DNA of 64,000 nt from Ophioderma brevispina (GCA_023653785.1 JAMKCH010001616.1:1-64000), one strand, 5' to 3'. Shown: positions 21,859 to 35,290, counted from the first letter of the stretch. A program made the numbers and translations. The notes: generated by a model not told the origin, from the sequence alone.

Positions 21859-22929
21859 CTGTGGAATATATTGGGGACTTCTGTTGTCGTGCCTTAAAGG
21901 CATAGGGGGTTATCTCTTTGCTTTCGTGCTCTTTTCCCTCAATTAGTCGCTTATTTCTCTGCTAGTACATCTCGATCTGGGATGCAAGTGGTTTGTTTTC
22001 GTCGCACTGGTGGTTGACATGATGATAAGCACCACAGACATGACAGAGCACAACGCGACATCTTTTTGACTTGTGTAAGTTCTCCTAATAAACGGGGTGA
22101 ATAGAAATCCCGGTTGAAACTTCCAATGGTATTGTGTATTAAACGGTGGACTTCTGAATTGGTGGTCGGTTAAGGTAAAGGTCAGTAGTAAAAAAGAGGT
22201 TAAACTGACATACAAAGCGTGGAACCCACGTTTTCACCCTGAGAGGTCGCCATCTTTTGTGTTTTGATAATTAATCGGGTGTTGCCAGTGACAGTGTATG
22301 TTCAACATGTCGGGGGGTTAGGACATGCCAACCTAAACAGCAACAGCGAATGCAGATACTAACGGAATTCAACTCCCGGGTTGCTAGTCTGTTCCAAAGG
22401 ACTAAGGGTAGGAGGCGCTCTGACGCAGATCAAACAGGTTACACAACAGACTTGACTAAAGACTAGCCTGGTCAAAATATTTAAATATAAATGACCGTAT
22501 TGGAAAGGACAATATTTTGCAGCGGGGTTAATCCCTACCCGACGGATTTTGAAAGTCAATATTTTTTTCTAATTTATCATGATATTACTAAGATCTTTTG
22601 AACAAAGGTTTAAGAGATGATTTTTTAATGTCACTGGGACCGAGACGGCCATAGTAATGCACGTAGCAGCTCCACAAATTACCGTTTGGACAATCCCCAA
22701 TGCCCAAATCGTGCAGATCGTGTCCTACCCCCCTGAAAAATGTCGCCATTAAATCCAGGTAAATGACATTTCACTATATAAGGTACCATCGCTGGTATCA
22801 GGAGTTTTTTGTGAGAAGTTGAGGCCTCTATAATCATAATAGTTATATTTCACCATCACGTTTGAGTTGGTGTCTTTACAATACTTTACATATACGCAAT
22901 GTGTTTTTTATCCCAAAACATTTGTATCA

Positions 22930-23760
22930 AGAAAGAAAACATGACAAAAGCTCTGAGAAGTCAGGGGCATGCTCTCTGGAAAAAGCAAAGCTTAGAGTAT
23001 TCCTCCATTCCAATGACCATTATTAATTAAATGAAGAAACAGGAAGATATTGCATAGCTTCCCTTTGTTATAGAGCTTGAAGCGAACTCGTATCTACATG
23101 CCTTTTGTCCTATAAGCTACAAGAGGCTACACCCGAGGCAGCCCTTAATAAAAATACCCAATCCCATTAGTTATGTACTGGAATTGGATTATATACTGTC
23201 TTCACACAAAGCAGACTATGGGATACAAACAATGGCCCATGACCGCGCTAATTTTATATCATGCGCAAGCTTTAGCTAGCGATATGAGTATGAGCTAATT
23301 AAAATCTCAATTCCCATGGCCACAGTTCAATAGCTTCATTCACAATTGTTTGAACAAATACATCACCTTGTTTTTAGTAGGATTTATGATACCCGGATAT
23401 GGCAAGGTAAGCTTCGGTTAACATGTGCCCATTAAAAGCTTCTGAACTGAGCCCTTGGAGATTAGCATACGTACCACCTAGTGATGTGGCATGGTATGGA
23501 TGTAATATGGTGTTGTTGTTTATGGCACTTCCATTTAGTGTCAGGCCCCCAGAAAATCCAAAAAATGCACAAAAAAAATGAGGTTCTTTCCCCCCCAAGA
23601 ACCAGAATGCAACTCATATATATATTGCTTAATAATATTAACGCAATCCTTTGCAAAGCTGGCATCGTGGTTCTTGGGGGGGGAGGAAAAGGTTCCTATT
23701 TTGAAACTTTCAGTTACCATTGGAGCCCTGTATTATAATTTTACATACAACCGTTTTTTT
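22930..23760 (-). repeat. Right arm of the large inverted repeat
   Basis: Inverted counterpart of 18570-19430, enclosing about 3.5 kb. Beyond it, 23870-23940 ('CAGAGGGCCGGCCTCCATTC') matches 19505-19560 ('CCGAGGGCCCTCCTTCATTC') in direct orientation, so another repeat family is layered on the structure. Confidence 0.7.
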
Positions 23761-24179
23761 TAGGGGAATTTTATGCTAAAGTGGGATTTTTTGAAAACTG
23801 GCAAAAGTTACTAAAATTGTGGAATGTCCCTTTAAATGCGGAATGTTCAAGTTCATCTGTTTCATGAAACTTACAGAGGGCCGGCCTCCATTCCCTATCC
23901 GGCCGATGATTTGTCCTTAAAAAAAGCAAATACGAAAACAAAAAACTAGGTTTTCGGTAAGTTGATCCTATTTGCAGGTAGTGAGCTAAAATAGGATGAA
24001 GTGCGAAAAATGGCGGTCCAGCCACAAGGTGCAAGTCAAAAAAGGAGATGACAGCATGCTCAAAAAACTGGAAGTAAATCTCAACAAAACAGTCAAAAAC
24101 AGAACAAAATGTTGGATACTATATAACACAGACGGACCCGGAATGGTTTACATCAATTTGTGACAGACGGAGGAAGAAA

Positions 24180-26250
24180 GCTTGGGCATGGTAGGGCTGC
24201 TTCTAATTAAAGAGCCGACGGCAGTAGCAGGAAATGGGGACACCACTTGAGAGGAAAGGTATTCCAAACACTATGGACCTGGGTAGTGAGGCAAAACTTG
24301 TAAAATCCTGTAGTTGTTGTTGGGATCTGGTACTTAAGTTGATGATCATTTCTGAAATGTATGTAGCTGGAACAGCACATGTTGGGAACTGGATTATTGC
24401 AAGTTGGTGGGTGAATTTGAAGAACATTTACTTGTTCGTGACCAGAGGGCGTCCTTACATGCAGAGACTCCCATCCAAGTTGTGCATGGAAGTGATGAAA
24501 ACACTGGTCGTCCTGCGATAATACAGAAAACACCACAATCGTGGCTCCTGCTCTCGACTTGCTCGAGTGTCCACTAAGTTGTTGTGTGTGGTTTCCCCCC
24601 CAAGTCTATGATGGGTATCGAGGCGCGGACGGAACGAGGGGAACCCATTAGGCCTTCTTCTGAACGTCTTTTGAACAAGGAGTTAGTGTCTGCGTAGGAG
24701 GCCCGGGTTGCTGTTAGATTTTTGATGAAGTGTTGACAATGAGTGTTCCAGCGAAGATCACTTGCAATGGATATGCCAAGTTAAATCGTTGTGATCAACA
24801 AAATAGCAAGCTGATGGCCCAAGGATGGTTGTTATTGGAAGAGAACCGGCGACCTTTTGCGGGTAATTTGAAGGACAGCACATTTTTGATGTTGAATTCT
24901 ATCAGCCAATCCTCAGCCCACTTAGTCAGGGTTAAGGTCTTTTTTTGCAGAATGTGGTGATCTTCTTGGGTTTTTTTTTCTCTATAGATGATTGCGTGTG
25001 TCGTCATGAAATAAGCGGATTGAAGTGGATTGTTTTGTATGTGTTGCCATGTACAATAAGAAATTAGTGCCGGGCAAAAAACCGATCTGGTGGACGCTGA
25101 TGTTAAATTCCCCAGTGATGAGTGTTTGCCATTAACAGACACTGCATGTTGGCGAGAAGGAGAAAGCTGTTTGATCCCAGCGGGATAGAAGTGTTGACCC
25201 TCTAAAATCCCGTAAAAATCCAAAACTTGCGGATAAGAGATGATGGGAAACCTTATCGACCGCCTTAGAGAATAATCTAACAAGATCACCGCGGTCTGTC
25301 CACGATGTTCACGTGTGGTGGCCCAGTCATGGATGGAAGTCAAAAGATGGGGTTAAATGTTGAAAGTCGTTCTGAAAGTCATTGCTGCGGTCAAGAGGAT
25401 GGTTTGCTGGCTCAGATGTTTAGCGACATGGCTCAAAATTGAATATGGCTCCAGCATTCTTACAGCAGAGGCAGGCTCAGGGAAGATTGCGGCGCCCGCC
25501 TAGATCGTTAGCAGGACTTGATTTTGCACATCTTAAATATAGCTTGTCTACCTGGGCCTGTACTTCTCCTGTGTTGATAGATTGATGATAAAGGAAAGTC
25601 AGGGCAGGAGCGAGTCAAACGCACACTTGAGTAATTGGGGGGAATCTCCTCGGGGCGCCGCTGGCCTTGATGGATGAGGGCCTGCAGAGTTGGATTTTTA
25701 AGGACACCTTCTGACTGATTAACAGATGAGTAAATGCCGGGAGCGAGATGTTCACCTGTTTGGTATGTATCTGGTTGTGGAAGGATTGAAGACAGGCTCA
25801 AAGTGTTTGATTAGGCCTGGGCATTTATAATAAATCCGTTGTCACATACGTTTGGTTGAGCTACGAGTGCTTGCAACCCAGGTTCTCAGTTCGCTGAGTT
25901 TAAAATGTCATATGACCAGAATGTTTTCGGTATCTCCGGCAAGCTTCCTCAATCACATAATTGTCGTAGTTTAGGTGGGCACCCTGTTTGATTGTATTTA
26001 TGCAGGATGTTTCTATATGTTCTGAAGTAATGCCATTTAGATGATGAGTTGGGACTTTATTGCCAAGGACAGTTATGACGATCACGCTTCCTCATTTTAT
26101 TTTGATCGATGGAGTTATTCCATGGCAGGTGTCTGTTGCCAATTTTAAGCTTGGAGGGAACGTATTTGGCCATGAGACTTGGGAGTTTATCGCGGATGAT
26201 TTGCCCAGTGTTCATACAATCAGAATTTGTAGTTAGGATCTTTGGATGAA
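24180..26250 (-). pseudogene. Decayed LINE pol (CR1/L2/Jockey group)
   Basis: Translation of the minus strand in shifting frames follows the order of a non-LTR retrotransposon ORF2. First comes the linker between endonuclease and RT (YVPSKLKIGNRHLPW, FWSYDILNS). Next are the RT fingers (EGVLKNP, EEIPPNYSS, INTGEVQA) and palm remnants (VILLDYS, SVNGKHSSLGN, IIYREKKTQEDHHILQK). Last is the thumb/C-terminal part (TKWAEDWLIEFNIK, then RSIVF..NTFPLKW). The YADD/FADD catalytic box is destroyed and there are many frameshifts and stops. The longest open piece is 182 codons (24795-25343). The element is dead and 5'-truncated (no endonuclease seen). Confidence 0.8.
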
Positions 26251-26259
26251 CTCATACTT

Positions 26260-27940
26260 AACTCCTGTGTGTCAGTTCTCAGTTGAGTTGATAAACCTAA
26301 CATAGGCTGTTATAGTTTCAAAGGCCCTTTATCAATTTATACGTGAAGACACAGCCCCTGGTGAAGGACAGAAACGCAACAATGGGAGGGGGGCGGGGGT
26401 GGTGGTAGGTTGGGGGTACTCACATGTAAAAAAGTATCCGGGTGTATTATGGTGATGATCCGCTCCAGTGCAGGAGTGGGCAAATTTTTTTAATGAGACA
26501 TGCCTTATAGAGACACTGGGTCGTATTTTCATACGAAATTTCCTTTAGACATGGGTTCCATTTTCCCATAAACTGCCTCAAACATTAATAAAGAGTCAAT
26601 ATTTTCTGGGGTTGGTTCACATGAGAGCTCCAGAAAATTTTGAAAAAGGGGTTATAGGGCTAGTATTTGCTGGTGGGCGGGAGGGGAGTTCTTAATAAGG
26701 GGGTACGGGGGGATCTGACGGAAATGTGCGGCCGAGAAGGGGGTAATTTTCAGCGCTTTTTGGGGTATGAACGGTCCTTTTTCTTGAAAAGGTGGTATAG
26801 GCCTAAAGAAAGGGTTGCCCTTTCTGTTGGAAGTATAAGTCAACGTGGTCTCAGGTATAACGAACCACAAATGTAAAAAGGGGAAAAAATAGTGGTGCCG
26901 AATGGCTCAAAATACAAACAATAAAAACGGTAGGGCCTCCGCAAAAGAGGTTCTATATAGATTAGAGAGGCCCAAAAGTTACGTAATCTTTAGAACCTTC
27001 ATTCGTCTCGATTGTTTTGCAGGACCACAAAGAAAAAATAGAGTACCAACAATAGAAAGCAATGGTCCCCTCGTTCTTCCCAATACTGTGGGTGCCGCTT
27101 TGCTATACACTAATCTGGTATAGTGATCAAAATGAATGTATGTGTTAGAGGTGACCAGGTGTAATAAAAGTGCACCTGATCATTGTGCTCATACTCACTC
27201 GTTAGGTGATTAGGCCGCTTAGGTGAAAAGATGTCTTCATTGAGGGTTTATTTAAATCAAGGAGAACCGACACGTGTCATTCTTTTCGTTGTGTGGCCAT
27301 GGGTAGACAAAATTTAACCAACCCACTAGCACCCAACATCCAACATCATGCTATTTTGCCGGGATTGTTTGTATCGAAATGACATTATGGTGTATACCAA
27401 GACCCAAATAATAATTGTCCCAGGGCAATTTCAAAATGTCAGCGCCCCAGCACGGACGACTGGTTTGGAATGGGCTTCACCCCTTGGGCCTACGTACCTC
27501 TCCAGTTTCTGGCATTTCGGCCCAAAAAAACACCCCAACAGCGCCATGCCCAAGCATGTTTACCCCTTAGTCGGCCCTTGAGAACATATTCGTAAACATA
27601 ATGTCTCATTTCCATATTTGCTGATGCAACACAATTTGTTGTTTCCTTTGTCATAACATATCTGGTGTGCTGCTGAGAAGGCGTTGAAAAAAACTTGAAA
27701 AAAGAAAAAAATAAAAAACTTAAAAAAAGCAAAAAATCAATAAAAATCAAATTGAACAGCAACAAAACAGAAAAAAAAATGTTTCATTGATGGAGGATCC
27801 CATTATCGCCTTCAAAAGATGTACATCAGAAGAAGACAGCATCATTTGGATTTAGGGGGACAACACTGGGGATTAGGTACGCACTAAATATCGCGGTTCG
27901 TCCGCTGGCCCTTATACTTTCAGTCTGGACTACGGTTAAC
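26260..27940. other. Stretch without recognised genes
   Basis: Mixed AT-rich DNA with a G-rich patch (26380-26420), a run of A-rich sequence (27680-27780) and several open frames under 100 codons. One frame at 26902-27123 contains an acceptor-like CTCGATTGTTTTGCAG at its middle, but nothing links it to a gene. Confidence 0.4.
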
Positions 27941-27949
27941 ACGTCTTCT

Positions 27950-28450
27950 GGACTCAAGTCTCACCAGATTCTTAGCCGCCTTCAATTAATCCCGTCAACA
28001 TAAAGCCGCCATAGCTAATTTTTTCTCGGTTCCTAGCGCAGTGACCAAGACCTTCATGAAACAATCTCCATCGGATTACGGTTAGATACCGGCCGATCCA
28101 ATTCACACTTTGTTATTCTATTTATAAGTGCCTCTGATGAACTCGGCATCCCACGATACCTCCTTGATTCCAATAAGTTTAAAGCTCAACCATCTCCAGT
28201 GGCCTGTAACAAGATATTCCCTGGACAGAACCTCTCCATTAAACATATACCCATGTGAAGTTAACCCTTGATGATAGTCATTTACGCTGCTGGAACGCTC
28301 CATCTGGAACAGCTTGCGCGGAAAAAATAACGGGACGCTTCATCTCCACAACAATTTAAAACGATGCTGAAAACTAACTTATCAGGCCTGGTATAATTAT
28401 AGTATATTTCATTTTGTTTTGCATTTCATTGATTGTCTAGTTAATCCACT
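27950..28450 (+). pseudogene. 3' remnant of a LINE pol
   Basis: The plus strand in shifting frames resembles the C-terminal region of CR1/L2-type ORF2: a DPIHTLLFY-like helix, a 'PRYLLDSNKFKAQPSP' stretch, a WNSL-like motif damaged near 28300, and 'FKTMLKTNLSG' near 28360. It carries many stops and is dead. It is in the opposite orientation to the LINE at 24.2-26.3 kb. Confidence 0.55.
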
Positions 28451-28949
28451 GGCTGGCTATTAGTTTGTTTGGTAGTGTAGTTGCTCTTTTTTGTACATTG
28501 TATTTGTTGTGCCTTTAGATACATTAGGGAGTTAAGCGCCTTACGGGAGAGTGCACCAAAATCTTTTCTTAAAACTTAAAAGTGCTAGGGATTCAACCTG
28601 GGGGTATATGACCCCAATATCACAAATAATGATTGCAGATCTTGATTATATTTCATAGACACAAAAGAAACCACAAACGATATAGTTCTTCTATGAACTT
28701 GCGAGTTGCTGCATCTGATGTTTGTTCATTGCGACTTTGGCCGATCAAAAAGCTAACCTCCAGAAATTAATTAACTTTGTTATGACAACGTATCTTATGT
28801 TTTTGTATATTAAAAAACAGTACATTGTGTTCATTAGAAATAGCATTTTGGCAATAGGAAACATGACTGATCCCGTCAATGATCTAAGTATTAGACATTA
28901 AAACAAAGCCAAATAAAATGATATTACGTATCTATGTAAGGGAGGGAGG

Positions 28950-29070
28950 GGAGGGCGGGCGGGTTTTTTGTAGGGGCTCATCCACTCGCATTTCACTAAT
29001 GCGGCCCGGGTTCAAACCCCTGCGGAGCCTGTGTAGTACGTGAATTTGGTGCGATCGCAGGGGTTGATGT
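28950..29070 (+). mobile_element. tRNA-like SINE head in copy A
   Basis: 'GGGGCTCATCCACTCGC', then a B-box-like GGGTTCAAACCCC and 'TGCGGAGCCTGTGTAGTACG'. Copy B carries the same module at about 35190-35290 with GTAGTGGCTCATCCACTCGC and GGGTTCAGTCCCC. It looks like a tRNA-derived SINE 5' part, not a working tRNA. Confidence 0.45.
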
Positions 29071-29263
29071 TACTCATCATCCAATTTTTGATTGCAAGGT
29101 TTTTCTCCGAAAACAGTGGGTTTTCCTCAGGGAGCATCTTAAAATGGGACTTCCTATAAAGCCTTATCGTTCGGGTGGGAAGTTTAAGTTAGGCACCACA
29201 GACCGAAGGATGGAAATGGAGTACAGGACTTTATTCTATTGATAGATTTTAGTTCATTAGGAC

Positions 29264-29727
29264 CAGGCCCGTAGCCAGGGAAATGTATGCGGGGGGGTGC
29301 CGGAGTTTGCACAGTAAGGCGGACTTTTGCGTACCAAAAAACAAAATTTTCGGCTCGTGCGCTCGCCGGTTGAACCAACAATTTTTCACCGTCGTCTAGA
29401 AATTCTGAAGAGAGGGGGGGGGGCGGGGGGGGGGGGGGGGGGTGGTGGGGGGGTGGGGACTGGGGGAAAAAGGGGGAAGGACAAGAACAAATTTCGTCGC
29501 AGCGTTAGAAAACAACAGTATAGTAAAAACAAAAAATAGTAATGCGAGTGTTAACAGCTACTTAGTCATGCTTAGTCATCCATATAACATGCACCACAAC
29601 CCTTTAAGACAAAGTTTTAAATTGACAACACGGACCCTTAAACTGGCAAAGCGGAACTTTCAAAACATCATGAAGGGGACCTTTGTCATTTTTGGGGGGT
29701 GGTCGCACCCCCTGGCTGACGGCCATG
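29264..29727. mobile_element. hAT-like MITE with exact 8-bp target duplication
   Basis: 464 bp with ends CAGGCCCGTAGCCAGG and CCTGGCTGACGGCCATG. It is flanked on both sides by ATTAGGAC (29256-29263 and 29728-29735). The paired locus in copy B has a single ATTAGGAC and no insert, which proves the boundaries. The interior is G-rich with a long poly-G tract. It shares ends with the element at 15596-16010. No transposase, so it moved with help from an autonomous hAT-type element. Confidence 0.85.
29415..29462 (+). repeat. Poly-G/GT tract inside the hAT-like insert
   Basis: Several G runs of 8 to 18 bases separated by single C or T. Potential G-quadruplex and a likely assembly-error site. Confidence 0.85.
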
Positions 29728-32384
29728 ATTAGGACAAAGCCAATAATTTTTGGGAGGGGGGTGCAAAATTTGTTACAGTGGCAATTTTGAAATATCCACT
29801 TTGGATGCTACAAATATTTTCGGTGACTCCGGTGGGGTTTTTTTAAGCACGAGAACGTGTAGGTATGCTAATTTTATTTCCATTACATTGTCACAAAATC
29901 CAATATTGGCTGCTCAAAAAGTAAAAATATGCTCTCGGATTCATTTAAAATGAAGGTACCTATTTACGCTACTTGAAATACAGTTACTGACACCTATTGT
30001 TCTGCGAGGTGTTCAAATCTGGTACAAGTGATCACACTCTGCAAGTGTTACTTTAACACCTCGAGAATGCATTTCCAACGCATCCTGACACGTCAAGTGT
30101 TCGGCACAGTTTGCAGTTAGAGCCTTGATTCAGTGTATGTATGCATTGCTTTTGCTATACACTTATGAGATAAATTGTATATTTGATCACTAGAAACCCT
30201 ATTTGGCATTTCTTCTGTCATGGGACATTTTCAAAACATCAAGATGGCATCCCAATACCAGCGACCTCTAAAAATAGCCTAAAACCTACAATTATATGTG
30301 TAGTTTATGTGTACCTCAATAATATTATATAACAGATGGTGTAATAATTAAGGTATGGGTAAGTATTTGACAATTGGACATTCTCATCTGGAATTTCTGT
30401 GTCTTTAACATGCAGAAATGGTTAAGAATGGGGGGGATTCGGGGGGCAATGCTGGATGCTTTTTTTACCTTCTGTAAAAACATATAAATTACGAGACATC
30501 TGTCTTGTATTTAGTTAAAACCCCCAAAAATGATGATTTTTAAAGTTTAAATATTAAAGATGAGGAGTATGGTTTTGGCATTAATAAACCGTGTATCTGG
30601 TTATATTTGTTTTGACAACATCCTTCAATTCAAAATGGACGGCCAAGTTAGTCTGAATATATTGGTAATTTGTAGGTTTTGTAAACACACTTGAAATGTC
30701 AGATATGAGTTCCTGCTGGGTAATAGGGCCCAGAATTATGCCCTCTATCACATATAATAATTGAGGAGTTATGGTTTTTTTTTAATTGAACGATTTAAGG
30801 CATATTGGGTTTTAGATAGCGGTGGCCATATGGGATTTGATGGAGTAATTGCTTGTGATCAAATCACGTCAAAAACCCGTCCAAAAGATTCCTTGTACTT
30901 TAAAACCTGGATCTAGTGCAATACAATATGGACATTTGAATGAATTTGAGAGTGATTAGCGACCATATTGGATTCTAGAAAATGCCACTGCACGAAATTT
31001 TGCATACCCTCCAGAAATTAGCTTAGGTCATCATTGACAAAAACGACAATAGAAAAGTGTACTCATTTCCCACCCTGTGCACAATTCCTCCTGCGATTGT
31101 CGTCTGGATTTAATTGTTGAAGTGTAGCAGCTAAGGCGCTCCACTGATCTGGTCGCACGTTGGTAAGAATAAATATTAATATTATTATTAAATGTATCCG
31201 TTGAAAAACACAGAAAATTGCAGAGCATTACACAAGTCCCAATCCTTATAGCCAGCAATTACTTCATGCACTAATAAAGCAGTTATGATTAAATGGCATG
31301 AACTATTATTTTAGAACTCAAGAAGCTTATAAGGGGACTGTTTGTACTTTGTGTTTTAAAATCACAGTTTGACTTCAAGCTATAGCGGTATACGTTAATA
31401 GACCTAACACAAAACTAAGGGGACTGTGTTGAAAGTTATGCTTGGTCGTGATGAAAGTTCAAAGATAGTGGTGTTTGTTATACCCGTCTTTGGAACCATG
31501 ATTATGATATTTGTTTTAGTATTTCTATTTTGATTAATTAAAAATATATGTTACCTTTCTATTTTCCAACGTAGCGCAAAAGAATTCCTACAGGGAAAAG
31601 TAGCTTGTTTCATATGAACGAGAAAAAAAAATGGACTTCCCTCTATCTGCTATATTGACATGCAAAATCTGTTTACACTTGCTCAGAGACATTTCTAGAA
31701 AGGTACTATAAATAGCGTTGGATTTTCCAGGTTTGGTGCAATAGTTAATGATGTGCATTCCCATATATGATTTCCATCACTGATATCATCAACTGTGGTT
31801 CCAATTGGCACAATTCTTAGGCGATGTTTATGCACGATTGTGCTCATAACTATTTTAGATATTGGTAACTGCTTATAGTGAGGACAAGGACATTTGAGTT
31901 AAAGGGACCTTCCCAAGTAGTTAAGTTTGATCTGCAGAGTTGGTAGATATGAGCAGTAATAACTAGCAGAAGTTATGTCTAGTGTGCGATTCCCAATTGG
32001 ACATGTAGGGCTATATATGCACACTGCTGCGTAATCGCGATTTTAGATATTGGTAAACCTGCTTATAGTTACAAGGGACATTTGGCGTTGATAGGGACTT
32101 TGCCAGTGGTTTGATCTGCAGAGTTGGCAGATGCGCAGTACTAATAGTACTACAGGATTTATAGTTGATACACCATGCCAGCAGGACAAAATGGCAGCTT
32201 TGAAAAAATATTTGTTGCTTTTCATCTGTGAAGCCAAAGAGCTTCAGTTCTGGAATCAAAAAGATCTCTTTTGAGGTCGAAAAGGACGAGTGTATTGCAT
32301 CACTGTATGTTGTATTTTTAGCGTGCTGTATTAACCCGGACAGGCTCCCCATTACCAACTTTGAAAGTCAGTTTATCGGATACA

Positions 32385-32465
32385 GCTGGTAGCCTAGTGG
32401 ATATGGATCTGTCTATGATCGGCAGTTAGTGGGTCGATTCTCGTGACAGGCGCAATCTAGAACAT
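32385..32465 (+). mobile_element. tRNA-like segment, copy A
   Basis: CAGCTGGTAGCCTAGTGGAT resembles an A box and GGGTCGATTCTCGTG a damaged B box. The intact-looking counterpart is at 37850-37925. Probably the pol III head of a SINE. Confidence 0.45.
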
Positions 32466-32980
32466 GGCCCCTTTCTAGGGGTTCTCTTCGGTGTTGTCAT
32501 TTACTGGTGATAAATAGTGATTGGTCACCCAACATACGTTAATTCCGTCACTCTTTATATATTTCAGTTAAACTGGTTATTCATGCTTTGATTCCCCAGT
32601 GTGTGTATAGGTTTGAGTACATGCTAGTAACATGACACAGTTTAAGGGAACAAGATCAGCTCAATTCAGGCTAACAGGCATCGAACTCCAGTGTTGTCAT
32701 CCGATGTGTATCTAGGAGTGCGTTAGAGGCCACTGTGAGAGTCGTTCTTGTAATTTACATGGACAACAAATATTAGAACCGCTTGGTTGTCTCGATTTTC
32801 CCATGCGATTATTTGGGAAGCTGGTCCGGCTGCGATGGTTATCTGATGTATGTTTGATGATAAGGGAAAGCGCTGATCCCGATTGCGGCAGCCTTTTGAA
32901 AATGATGTTAAATGGTTTATGGTATGACAGGGCCACAGTGATCAGCGAACCATTTTGTGAAAGCGCTTAGAGGGCAAATA

Positions 32981-33542
32981 CCTCGGGGGGCAAATCATTA
33001 TGAACAAGTGACGGGGATTGTGCGGAGTGGACAATCAAAAGTAGGGGGGCATTCGTGAGGAACTTCCTTAACTTACTTTAAAGGGAAAAAAAAAAAAAAA
33101 AGGGGGGGGGATCATTTGGTGAGGATGCAAAAGTGGGGGTCAATTACTGAGTCCTCTTCAAATTTTGTGGAAAAAGGGAATCTTCTCGGGGTCAATCACT
33201 GAGCTCTCACATTTTGTGAAAACGGGGGGTTAATTCTCCGGGCAAATTTAACCCTTCAAACCCAGTTGATATGACCTATCACATTAAAAGGGGTGTTTCT
33301 GTGAGGAGGCATGAGCATGAAATAGAAATAAAGGGGGTCATCAGGACATTTGATAAAAATGGGAGGGCAATTAATGAGAGTAAGAAAAAAATGGGGGGTC
33401 TTCAGTGGATAGGTAAAAAAAAGGCGGTCTTTCATTGACAGCGGTTTAAAAAAGGGGGCTTGTCATTGACAGCAGGTTTAAAAAAAGAGTGGGGCCAATA
33501 GTGCCGCACATCCCCGTCACTGTTTAGGAGAGTGCCCCCGGG
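32981..33542. mobile_element. TIR element with internal minisatellite, copy A
   Basis: Counterpart of 38439-38939. The left end CTCGGGGGGCAAATC is damaged, while the right end GTGCCCCCGG is recognisable, with GTGACGGGGATTGTGCGG and CCGCACATCCCCGTCAC as the subterminal inverted pair. GGCCAATA follows at 33543-33550. It contains a poly-A run, and internal GGGGGTCAATCACTGAG-like units are scrambled by indels. Confidence 0.65.
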
Positions 33543-33569
33543 GGCCAATAGATTAAGGCGCTATATAAA

Positions 33570-35060
33570 CACAAATCGCCCTGCTTGGCCAAATCCATTA
33601 AATCCGGCTTTTTGCGCACATCAAAATTCTCCCACGTAACATCTTAATAAACTCTCTGCGTTAAACAGCCCATAAAGTGCCTATAAACAATATACAGTGT
33701 ATAACAAATATACACGTATCAAAGTTAAAACACACAATCAAAAAATTTGTTTGAAAATTGTACTGTATTTTTTACAGGTGTATTTCCCGACACGAGCCCC
33801 CACTTTTGTTTACGGTCACCTTGACAAAGGCCAAAAACCACCTCCCCAAAACTCGGATTGAAACTCCTGAATAACTAGTCAATACACTGGAATGATTACA
33901 AATTTTAAAACAAAGTATTTATTGTAATTGTGTGTCTAAATCAATCTCATTCAACATCGATTGGTATCTATCAAAGATTTATTATAATAAAGTTGGTAAT
34001 TAATGAACTAAAACTACTACCGGGGCCGTTCCCAAAATCGTGCGTAATCCTAAGTGTATCTAACTCATGCGTATGTCCTACAAACAGACCTTTTCACCCA
34101 GTTACACAGTGCTTTGACCAAATTGGTCCACTCAGGCGTGACATAATATGCACGTAGATTTACGACTCAGTTTCGGGAACGGACACCTGGGGTTTGCCGC
34201 GACGCGGGGCTGCGGCAAGATTACTATTAAGATGAAGAAAGGAACTTGCAAAGCGTCTGGCGAATATTCCAGGAGCAAAAATTCACTTTCCAATAGTGGG
34301 ACGTGTCCACGGACGACTTGTTCTTACTGAATAAAACCAGCTCATAATGACTCCCGTTGCTCGGAGGTCCGACTAAATATAAAGTCCAAATGTGCTGCAG
34401 CTTGTTATCTTGGATTAACTAAGAGGGCCACGAAATACGGAACCGAACCCGGCTACACAATCGGACGAAACTGCTGGAGCTGAGGCTACTATGACAATGG
34501 CAACTATATGGAAGATTTGTACTAGACTGTGATTACTGTCACTGCCAACTTAGAAACTCTGCTAATAACTTGGAGCACGATGGTATTAACTCTCCTTGGA
34601 GTAATGATGTTGTGATACTCTGCCTCATCTTCTCTCACCAGGGCTTTATATATCCTCTCAAACAATTCTAGAAGGATCTAGTCCTCTCTATATGAGTCAT
34701 TTACTAAATATAGTCTATAACATCATAAGTCCATCCCCCTCATGTACACAGCATATCTGCCTGTAGATACAGTAGGGCGCCGCCTATATCAGTTCATGTC
34801 CATCACCTATGAGCACAACAGTTCAATGCAGCAGGGCGTCTATCCTTCATCCAGAATTTTCCCTTGCCTTCTAATGAAATCACTAAGGTTCTAGACGCTT
34901 CTCCGGTTTTCTAATTGCTTTGCACATACCAGTTATGCACACAAACAGGTATATATTATATTATATTATTTAGATTAATTTACAATATTTTATGTGCTAA
35001 TTTATGACTTAATCTTACTCAAAGTGAAATAAATCATTGCTAATTCTTGGGGTCTGTAAC
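33570..35060. other. Spacer between the two large repeats, no recognised gene
   Basis: AT-rich sequence. Two overlapping plus-strand open frames of 75 and 60 codons (33930-34330) resemble no known family. No splice context could be assigned. Confidence 0.4.
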
Positions 35061-35189
35061 AATTAGAAATAGACATTTTTGCAATAGGAACACATGACCT
35101 GATCCCGTTCAATTATCTAAGTATTAGACATTAAAACAAAGCCAAATAAAATGTATATTACGTTATCTATTGTACGGGAGGGAGGGCGG

Positions 35190-35290
35190 GCTGGTGTAGT
35201 GGCTCATCCACTCGCCTTTATATGCGGCCCGGGTTCAGTCCCCTGCGGAGCCTGTGTCGTACGTGAATTTGGTTGCCGATCGCGATCGCA
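35190..35290 (+). mobile_element. tRNA-like SINE head in copy B
   Basis: GTAGTGGCTCATCCACTCGC resembles an A box region and CCCGGGTTCAGTCCCC a B box. It is the counterpart of 28950-29070. The acceptor stem does not close, so it is tRNA-derived rather than a tRNA gene. Confidence 0.45.

Larger units (their letters stand above)
28835..33570 (+). repeat. Large direct repeat, copy A
   Basis: Aligns end to end with 35060-38975 (copy B). Both start at ATTAGAAATAG and share AGTATTAGACATTAAAACAAAGCC; both end at AAGGCGCTATATAAA. Copy A is longer because it contains the hAT-like insertion at 29264-29727 and many one-base insertions. Inside are a tRNA-like SINE head, anonymous AT-rich sequence, two more tRNA-like segments and a TIR element. 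No conserved protein-coding frame is shared by both copies. Confidence 0.85.
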
